Shown here one piece after another: positions 58,269 through 64,000 of a stretch of 64,000 nt of DNA. Both the position numbers and the translations under genes were made by a program. Origin of the DNA: Burkholderia pseudomultivorans (lineage in GTDB: Bacteria > Pseudomonadota > Gammaproteobacteria > Burkholderiales > Burkholderiaceae); NCBI RefSeq assembly GCF_001718415.1, contig NZ_CP013378.1, forward strand, positions 4,712,001-4,776,000, read 5' to 3'. The notes below the pieces were generated by a model, which worked only from the letters and a program-made list of their open reading frames with translations, searched no databases and was not told the origin of the DNA. Numbering within the stretch: the stretch's first letter is position 1; every line of letters begins with the position of its first letter.

Positions 58269-59414
58269 ATGGAATCGATCGGCATCGTCGCTCCACAGAC
58301 CATGCACTTCGCCGAACCGCTGCGCTTGCAAAGCGGCAGCGTGATCGGCAACTATCAGCTCGTCGTCGAGACGTACGGCGAGCTCAACGCCGCGCGCTCG
58401 AACGCGGTGCTCGTCTGCCACGCACTCAACGCGTCGCATCACGTCGCCGGCGTCTACGCGGACGATCCGCGCAGCACCGGCTGGTGGGACAACATGGTCG
58501 GCCCCGGCAAGCCGCTCGACACCAACCGCTTCTTCGTGATCGGCGTGAACAACCTCGGCTCGTGCTTCGGCTCGACCGGCCCGATGAGCATCGACCCGTC
58601 GACCGGCAAGCCGTACGGCGCACGCTTTCCGGTCGTCACCGTCGAGGACTGGGTGCACGCGCAGGCGCGCGTCGCCGACGCGTTCGGCATCGAGCGCTTC
58701 GCCGCGGTGATGGGCGGCAGCCTCGGCGGCATGCAGGCGCTCGCGTGGAGCCTGATGTATCCGGAGCGCGTCGCGCACTGCATCGACATCGCGTCGACGC
58801 CGAAGCTGTCCGCGCAGAACATCGCGTTCAACGAGGTCGCGCGCTCGGCGATCCTGTCCGATCCCGACTTCCACGGCGGCGACTACTACGCGCACGGCGT
58901 GAAGCCGCGGCGCGGGCTGCGCGTCGCGCGGATGATCGGCCACATCACGTATCTTTCCGACGACGACATGGCCGAGAAATTCGGCCGCGCGCTGCGCCGC
59001 GCGGACGGCGCGCTCGACGCGTACAACTTCAGCTTCGACGTCGAGTTCGAGGTCGAGTCGTACCTGCGCTACCAGGGCGACAAGTTTGCCGACTACTTCG
59101 ACGCGAACACCTACCTGCTGATCACGCGCGCGCTCGACTACTTCGATCCGGCCAAGGCGTTCGACGGCAACCTGAGCGCCGCGCTCGCACACACCCAGGC
59201 GAAATACCTGATCGCGAGCTTCTCGACCGACTGGCGCTTCGCGCCGGCGCGCTCGCGCGAGATCGTGAAGGCGCTGCTCGACAACAAGCGCACGGTCAGC
59301 TACGCGGAAATCGACGCGCCGCACGGCCACGACGCATTCCTGCTCGACGACGCGCGCTATCACAACCTGATCCGCGCGTATTACGAACGAATCGCCAACG
59401 AGGTGGGCGCATGA
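58269..59414 (+). CDS. metX: Homoserine O-succinyl/acetyltransferase (MetX)
   Basis: A 381-aa alpha/beta-hydrolase-fold acyltransferase for methionine synthesis. The nucleophile Ser is in [14 protein letters not shown] (about residue 155); catalytic His and Asp lie in [13 protein letters not shown] (about 350) and FSTDWRFAP (about 320). Betaproteobacterial MetX proteins are annotated as using succinyl-CoA; acyl specificity is not decidable from the visible motifs. Overlaps metW by four bases. Its mRNA leader resembles a SAM-II riboswitch. Confidence 0.95.
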   Translation: MESIGIVAPQTMHFAEPLRLQSGSVIGNYQLVVETYGELNAARSNAVLVCHALNASHHVAGVYADDPRSTGWWDNMVGPGKPLDTNRFFVIGVNNLGSCFGSTGPMSIDPSTGKPYGARFPVVTVEDWVHAQARVADAFGIERFAAVMGGSLGGMQALAWSLMYPERVAHCIDIASTPKLSAQNIAFNEVARSAILSDPDFHGGDYYAHGVKPRRGLRVARMIGHITYLSDDDMAEKFGRALRRADGALDAYNFSFDVEFEVESYLRYQGDKFADYFDANTYLLITRALDYFDPAKAFDGNLSAALAHTQAKYLIASFSTDWRFAPARSREIVKALLDNKRTVSYAEIDAPHGHDAFLLDDARYHNLIRAYYERIANEVGA

Positions 59415-60019
59415 ACCAGCAAGCGCTGAATTCCCTGTCCGCGCGCGCGGACTTCCGCACCATCGCCCGCTGGGTCGAACCGCGTTCGACGGTGCTCGAT
59501 CTCGGCTGCGGCGACGGCTCGCTGCTCGCGCTGCTGATGGAAGAGCTGGACGTGACCGGCTACGGCATCGAGCTGAACGACGCCGGCGTGCTCGCGAGCG
59601 CGAAGAACGGCATCAACGTGATCCAGCAGAACCTCGAAGACGGCCTGCGCCTGTTCGAGGATCACAGCTTCGACATCGCGATCCTGTCGCAGACCTTGCA
59701 GACGATCCACCAGACGGCCGCGATCCTGCGCGAAACCGCGCGGGTCGGGCGCGAATGCATCGTGTCGTTCCCGAACTTCGGCTACTGGCCGCATCGGCTG
59801 TCGGTGCTGAACGGCCGGATGCCGGTGTCGAAGTCGCTGCCGTACCAGTGGCACAACACGCCGAACGTGCGGGTGCTGACGATCGAGGATTTCGAGGCGC
59901 TCGCGCCCGAGGTCGGCGTGACGATCCTCGACCGCGTCGTGCTGCACGACGGCCAGCCGATTCGATGGGGAGCGAACTGGCGTGGTAGTCTTGCTGTCTA
60001 CCGCGTCAAGCGCAGCTGA
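59411..60019 (+). CDS. metW: Methionine biosynthesis protein MetW
   Basis: A 202-aa SAM-methyltransferase-fold protein. Motif I is [15 protein letters not shown] (about residue 28). VRVLTIEDF and the C-terminal [15 protein letters not shown] are MetW features. MetW is needed with MetX for full homoserine acylation in several proteobacteria and appears to act as its partner rather than a classical methyltransferase. The ATG at 59411 overlaps the metX stop as ATGA, so the two are made together. Confidence 0.95.
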   Translation: MNQQALNSLSARADFRTIARWVEPRSTVLDLGCGDGSLLALLMEELDVTGYGIELNDAGVLASAKNGINVIQQNLEDGLRLFEDHSFDIAILSQTLQTIHQTAAILRETARVGRECIVSFPNFGYWPHRLSVLNGRMPVSKSLPYQWHNTPNVRVLTIEDFEALAPEVGVTILDRVVLHDGQPIRWGANWRGSLAVYRVKRS

Positions 60020-60140
60020 GCCGGGGGGCCGTTGACGGACGCCCGGCCGGCTCCTGTCCGGCCGGCCCGCACGCGCGGTCGCGCCCCCGCGCCGTCCGTG
60101 CCGCCGCTGCAATACGTCAACGCTACCCGGTTTTCTGTCC

Positions 60141-61562
60141 ATGTCCAAAACGCCACACGAGGCGCCCGCACTCACCGCTCACGAGGATCACCCGGGCTGG
60201 CGCGCCTACCTGAACACGCACATGCTGATCTGCGTGTTCCTCGGCTTCACGTCCGGCCTGCCGCTGTTCACGCTCGTCTACCTCGTGCAGGCATGGCTGC
60301 GCTCCGAGGGCGTGAACCTGAAGGAAATCGGCCTGTTCGCGCTGATCCAGTTCCCCTATACGTGGAAGTTCCTGTGGGCGCCGCTGATGGACCGCTACAT
60401 CCCGCATCTGCCGGGCTGGCGGCCGGGCCGCCGGCGCGGCTGGCTGCTGCTCACGCAGGTGCTGGTCGCGGGCGCGATCGCGACGCTCGGCTTCGTGTCG
60501 CCGCGCGACTCGATCTGGACGGTCGCCGCGCTCACGACGCTGGTCGCGTTCTTCGGCGCGAGCGCCGACATCGTGATCGACGCGTACCGCCGCGAACTGC
60601 TGCGCGACACCGAGCAGGGCCTCGGCAACGCGGTGCACGTGAACGCGTACAAGCTCGCCGCGTTGATCCCCGGCTCGCTCGCGCTGATCCTGTCCGACCA
60701 CCTGCCGTGGGACATCGTGTTCGCGGTCACCGCCGCGTTCATGCTGCCGGGCATCCTGATGACGCTCGTCGTGCGCGAGCCCGACGTGATCGGCGCGCCG
60801 CCGCGCAACCTGCGCGACGCGATCGTGCTGCCATTTCGCGAATTCATCCAGCGCGACGGCTGGGCCGGCGCGCTGCTGGTGATCGCGTTCATCTTCCTGT
60901 TCAAGATCGGCGACACGATGGCGACCACGCTGTCGACCTCGTTCTTCCTCGACATCGGCTTCACGCGCACCGAGATCGGCATCGTCGCGAAAACGACCGC
61001 GCTGGTCGCGAGCGTCGCCGGCGGCATCATCGGCGGCGTATGGCTGGTCAAGATCGGCATCGGCCGCGGGCTGTGGATCTTCGGCGCGCTGCAGATGGTG
61101 TCGACGCTCGGCTTCGCGTGGCTCGCGCAGCTCGGCCCCGGCTCGCCGGTGCTCGCGGTGCTGTACGACTTCACCGTGTCGACGAGCCATCTGATCGCGT
61201 CGGCGCTGTCGGTGTTCGGCATCGAGGTCGCGCCGCATTTCAGCCCGATGACGGTCGCGCTCGCGATCGTCTACGGCGCAGAGACGTTCACGACCGGCCT
61301 GACGATGGCCGCATTCGTCGCGTATATCGCGAGCACGACCGACCCGCGCTACACGGCCACGCAGTTCGCGCTGTTCACGAGCCTCGCGTCGGTGCCGCGC
61401 ACGCTCGCGTCGGCCGCGAGCGGCTTCATCGTCGCGAAGATCGGCTGGTTCGACTACTTCCTCGTATGCACCGCGCTCGCGATTCCCGGGATGCTGCTGC
61501 TGTTCAGGATCGCGCCATGGAACGGCGCCGCGCGCAATAACGAGGCCAGCCGTGCGCAATGA
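60141..61562 (+). CDS. ampG: AmpG-like MFS muropeptide permease
   Basis: A 473-aa membrane protein with about 12-14 helices. The CVFLGFTSGLPLFTLVYLVQ segment in helix 1, RRRGWLLLTQVLVAGAI and SADIVIDAYRRELLRDTEQG are AmpG signatures. AmpG imports anhydromuropeptides for peptidoglycan recycling and is needed for beta-lactamase induction in many bacteria. The short distance to metW (about 120 bp) does not imply a functional link. Overlaps the next gene by 11 bp. Confidence 0.9.
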   Translation: MSKTPHEAPALTAHEDHPGWRAYLNTHMLICVFLGFTSGLPLFTLVYLVQAWLRSEGVNLKEIGLFALIQFPYTWKFLWAPLMDRYIPHLPGWRPGRRRGWLLLTQVLVAGAIATLGFVSPRDSIWTVAALTTLVAFFGASADIVIDAYRRELLRDTEQGLGNAVHVNAYKLAALIPGSLALILSDHLPWDIVFAVTAAFMLPGILMTLVVREPDVIGAPPRNLRDAIVLPFREFIQRDGWAGALLVIAFIFLFKIGDTMATTLSTSFFLDIGFTRTEIGIVAKTTALVASVAGGIIGGVWLVKIGIGRGLWIFGALQMVSTLGFAWLAQLGPGSPVLAVLYDFTVSTSHLIASALSVFGIEVAPHFSPMTVALAIVYGAETFTTGLTMAAFVAYIASTTDPRYTATQFALFTSLASVPRTLASAASGFIVAKIGWFDYFLVCTALAIPGMLLLFRIAPWNGAARNNEASRAQ

Positions 61563-62604
61563 TTCGCTGCGCCGCCTCGCGCAACTTGCCGCGTCGCTGA
61601 GCTGCATGGCCGCGCTGGGCGCATCGCCCGCGCACGCGGCCGACGCCGGCACGAACGCGGCAGGCGCCGCGCCGGCCGCCACGCCGGCTGCGCCGCCCAC
61701 TTCCACGCCCGCGCCCGCCGCGCCCACGCCACCATCGGTAGCCGAAGCGGCGCAGCCGACCGGCGCCGCCGCGCCCGCGAAGGCCTATACGCCGACGCCG
61801 CAGCAGGTCCGCTTCGGCAACGCGATCGCGTTCCGCACACTCCTTCCGTCGCCGCTGCTCGAACAGCTCACCGGCAACGAATATGCGCAGATCGTGCAGG
61901 CGGCCGCGGACAGCAATCGCCTGCTGCCCGCCAACCAGCCGCGCGTGAAGCGCCTGCGCGCGATCGTCGCCAGGCTCGCGCCGTATTCGGTGAAATGGAA
62001 CGATCGCGTGAAGGGCTGGGCCTGGGACGTCAACGCGATCCATTCGCGCGACATCCGCGTGACCTGCCTGCCGGGCGGCAAGATCCTCGTGTACAGCGGC
62101 CTGTTCGATCGCATCCGCCTGAACGACGACGAACTCGGCGTGCTGCTCGCCCACGGCATCGCGCACGCGCTGCGCGAGCATGCGCGCAGCAACTTCAGCA
62201 CGGCCTCGCAGACGTCGCTGCGCGCGGCCGCGCTGCCGCCGCTGTTCGGCGTCGGCGATCCGCTGCCGCCGTCGCTGAATCTCGGCGCGCGCCTGCAGTC
62301 GCTGCGCTACGACCCGACCGACGAAACCGAGGCCGACGTGATCGGCGGCGACATCGCCGCGCGTGCGGGCTTCGATCCGCGCGCGGCGATCACGCTGTGG
62401 GACAAGCTCGCCGCCGCGACGCGCGCGAACAAGGCGACCGGCTTCATCTACACGCATCCGTACAGCGCCGCGCGCCGGCAGGATCTGCTGAACCGCCTGC
62501 CGGACCTGATGCCGCTGTACGCGAAGGCGATCGGCAAGCGCGTCGACTCGCTGCCCGACTACGCGGGCATCAGCGCGCAGCGGCGCAAGGTCGTGCGGCG
62601 CTGA
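61552..62604 (+). CDS. M48-like exported protein with degenerate HExxH motif
   Basis: A 350-aa exported protein. The signal peptide ends near AHAADAG (residue 28-33), followed by an Ala/Pro/Thr-rich linker (about 34-78). The peptidase M48 core is recognisable: GGKILVYSGLFDRIRLNDDE, then LLAHGIAHALREH, then DPTDETEADVIGGDIAARAG with the third-ligand region. The catalytic Glu of HExxH is replaced: His201-Gly202-Ile-Ala-His205 (codon GGC at 62155-62157). Both zinc-binding His and the downstream Glu remain, so it may bind zinc without cleaving peptides. It starts at GTG 61552, inside ampG. Confidence 0.85.
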   Translation: MRNDSLRRLAQLAASLSCMAALGASPAHAADAGTNAAGAAPAATPAAPPTSTPAPAAPTPPSVAEAAQPTGAAAPAKAYTPTPQQVRFGNAIAFRTLLPSPLLEQLTGNEYAQIVQAAADSNRLLPANQPRVKRLRAIVARLAPYSVKWNDRVKGWAWDVNAIHSRDIRVTCLPGGKILVYSGLFDRIRLNDDELGVLLAHGIAHALREHARSNFSTASQTSLRAAALPPLFGVGDPLPPSLNLGARLQSLRYDPTDETEADVIGGDIAARAGFDPRAAITLWDKLAAATRANKATGFIYTHPYSAARRQDLLNRLPDLMPLYAKAIGKRVDSLPDYAGISAQRRKVVRR

Positions 62605-62662
62605 GCGAGCAGCGGCGCGACGCATCGCGATTTCGGGCGCACCGCTGCGCGCCGGCCCTCGC

Positions 62663-63619
62663 TCAGCCTCTCAGGTCGAGCACGTCGCGATCGTCGATCG
62701 GCCGGCTGCCGCTGTCGCGCATCGAGCGCACCTCGTCGCCCGGGCTGCGGCCGAACAGCCGCTTGAACTCGCGGCTGAACTGCGACGCGCTCGCATAGCC
62801 GACGCGCGCGGCGGCCGCGCCCGCTCCGACGCCGTCCTGCACCATCATCAGCCGCGCCTGGTGCAGCCGCGCCGCCTTCACGTACTGCATCGGCGATGTC
62901 GCGGTCACGTGCTTGAACTGCGCATGGAACACCGCGAGACTCATCCCGGCCTCGCGCGCCAGCGTCTCGACGTCGAGGTCGGCGTTCAGGTCCGCGTGAA
63001 TGCGGCGCAGCGCCTTCGCGATGCGCCCGAAGTGATGCTGCTGGACCAGCGCCGCGCGAATCGCGTCGCCCTGCGCGCCCGTCAGCACGCGGTAGGCGAT
63101 CTCGCGCATGATCGCGGGACCGAGCACGCGCGTGTCGTGCGGCGACGCGAGCGCTTCGAGCAGCCGCAGCACCGCATCGGCGAGCGGCGCGTCGAGCGGC
63201 GTCGAGTAGACGCCGTGCGGCTCGCTGACGGCCGCGCCGAGCGTCTCGTCGAGCAGGATCGCGAGTTCGGCGATCACCGCGAGATCGACGCGGATCGAGA
63301 TCGCGAGAAACGGCTCGTCGACGCTCGCGAAAGTCTCGCATTCGAACGGCAGCGGCACCGACAGCACCAGATACTGCTGCGCGTCGTAGACGAACGAGCG
63401 CTCGCCGAGATAGCCGAGCTTGCGCCCCTGGCACACGACGACGATGCTCGGTTCGTAGAGCACCGGCATGCGCGGCGCCGGCCGGCTCACGCGGATGAAG
63501 CGCACGCCGTCGAGCGCCGCCAGCGTGTCGCCCTCGTTCGGCGCGAGACGCGTGTGCAGTTCGATCATGCGGCGCTGCACGCGCTCGCCCGAGTCGGCGA
63601 AAAGGGGCTGGAAGCTCAT
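62663..63619 (-). CDS. AraC family transcriptional regulator
   Basis: A 318-aa regulator. The N-terminal part (VLYEPSIVVVCQGRKLGYLG, about residues 44-63) is the AraC_N effector-sensing fold; the C-terminal two helix-turn-helix motifs (about 215-310) include LDVETLAREAGMSLAVFHAQ and AAARVGYASASQFSREFKR. The start ATG at 63619 follows AGGACG. It is divergent from a zinc alcohol dehydrogenase gene, whose expression it probably controls, perhaps in response to an aldehyde or alcohol. Confidence 0.9.
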   Translation of the reverse strand: MSFQPLFADSGERVQRRMIELHTRLAPNEGDTLAALDGVRFIRVSRPAPRMPVLYEPSIVVVCQGRKLGYLGERSFVYDAQQYLVLSVPLPFECETFASVDEPFLAISIRVDLAVIAELAILLDETLGAAVSEPHGVYSTPLDAPLADAVLRLLEALASPHDTRVLGPAIMREIAYRVLTGAQGDAIRAALVQQHHFGRIAKALRRIHADLNADLDVETLAREAGMSLAVFHAQFKHVTATSPMQYVKAARLHQARLMMVQDGVGAGAAAARVGYASASQFSREFKRLFGRSPGDEVRSMRDSGSRPIDDRDVLDLRG

Positions 63620-63835
63620 CGGCGTCGTCCTGTCCGGCAAGAGAATCTGGCTCGCAATGTAGCACCCTGAACGCGTTTTGGCGGCCGTTCGCGCGCAATT
63701 CAAGAGAAATAGGCAAATCTTCGAGACCTTCGTGTATTTCGCCGCGAGCGCGCGCTCCTTACGATGACGACCTGTCTCGCCGCATCGCCACATGATGCCG
63801 GCGGCAGTCTGTGTCACCGGACAAGGAGCCCCCGC
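63620..63835. promoter_or_regulatory. Shared control region between the AraC regulator and alcohol dehydrogenase genes
   Basis: A 216-bp divergent space, more AT-rich than the flanks. The likely operator of the AraC protein should lie here. I could not pick a single inverted or direct repeat with confidence. Confidence 0.4.
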
Positions 63836-64000
63836 ATGAGCACAACCTATGCCTACGCGGCGACCGATTCGCAGTCGCCGCTCGCCCCGTTCGAATTCCA
63901 GCGTCGCGCGCTGCGCGATCTCGACGTCCAGATCGACGTGCTGTACTGCGGCGTCTGCCACTCGGACCTTCATCAGGCGCGCAACGAATGGCGCAACACG
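63836..64000 (+). CDS. Zinc-dependent alcohol dehydrogenase (YahK-like), N-terminal part
   Basis: Only the first 55 residues are visible. [16 protein letters not shown] carries the catalytic zinc Cys and adjacent His typical of the cinnamyl-alcohol-dehydrogenase branch (YahK/AdhA type), which reduces aldehydes with NADPH. The ATG at 63836 follows AAGGAG. The gene runs off the window. Confidence 0.85.
   Translation, partial: MSTTYAYAATDSQSPLAPFEFQRRALRDLDVQIDVLYCGVCHSDLHQARNEWRNT

Overview
The window is a dense, high-GC (about two-thirds G+C) bacterial chromosome segment with strong G/C preference at third codon positions. Gene content and order (fliEFGHIJK beside fliST, metK/lpxL/dapF/xerC, cobW-type GTPase/dksA/hslVU, argB/slmA, metXW, RegAB-type regulators) point to Burkholderia sensu lato, most likely a Burkholderia cepacia-complex type chromosome 1. 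This is a judgement from protein families and synteny, not a database match. No tRNA, rRNA, CRISPR array, insertion sequence or prophage was found.

Layout. 1-10.5 kb: metabolic and regulatory genes (partial FAD oxidoreductase, AAA ATPase, nitroreductase, EEP hydrolase, ferredoxin-NADP reductase, a soluble kinase/NarL-type regulator pair, amino-acid permease, orphan XdhC, and a PepSY membrane protein behind a Fur-box-like site). 10.7-20.8 kb: flagellar block in two divergent arms. Leftward are fliE and, behind a sigma-28 promoter, fliS-fliT-(FliK-like)-(FlhB C-domain-like). Rightward is fliF-G-H-I-J-K. 20.8-32 kb: accessory metabolism and transporters (GMC oxidoreductase, aldehyde dehydrogenase, SrkA-like kinase, MFS and EamA transporters, aldo-keto reductase, PhyH dioxygenase, small membrane proteins). 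32-47.9 kb: conserved housekeeping (metK, lipid A acyltransferase, dapF, DUF484, xerC, rlmI-like, CobW GTPase, dksA, hslVU, RegA/RegB-type pair, argB, pyrimidine nucleotidase, slmA). 48-58 kb: a surface-structure region with a chaperone-usher fimbrial operon (pilin, chaperone, usher, adhesin, second pilin) followed by a classical autotransporter, headed by an AT-rich promoter region and a C9 tract. 58-64 kb: metX-metW, AmpG-like permease, an M48-like protein lacking the catalytic glutamate, and an AraC regulator divergent from a truncated zinc alcohol dehydrogenase.

Most interesting signal. The leaders of metX (+ strand, about 58095-58268) and metK (- strand, about 33719-33568) can both be folded by eye into SAM-II-type (SAM_alpha) riboswitch architecture: a P1 stem, a 20-21 nt loop with GA-TT and TTGC blocks, an inserted L3 hairpin, and a GCTAAA strand placed to form the pseudoknot. 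Each also has a downstream element that could pair with the ribosome-binding region, and a competing pairing that reuses the GCTAAA strand. If right, SAM synthesis and methionine synthesis, 25 kb apart, are controlled by the same RNA class. Covariance-model search and probing are needed. Other points: a one-cysteine DksA, an M48 pseudo-protease, a FliK-like/FlhB-tail pair under sigma-28 control, paired pilin genes flanking the usher operon, and an 11-copy degenerate repeat in the autotransporter passenger.
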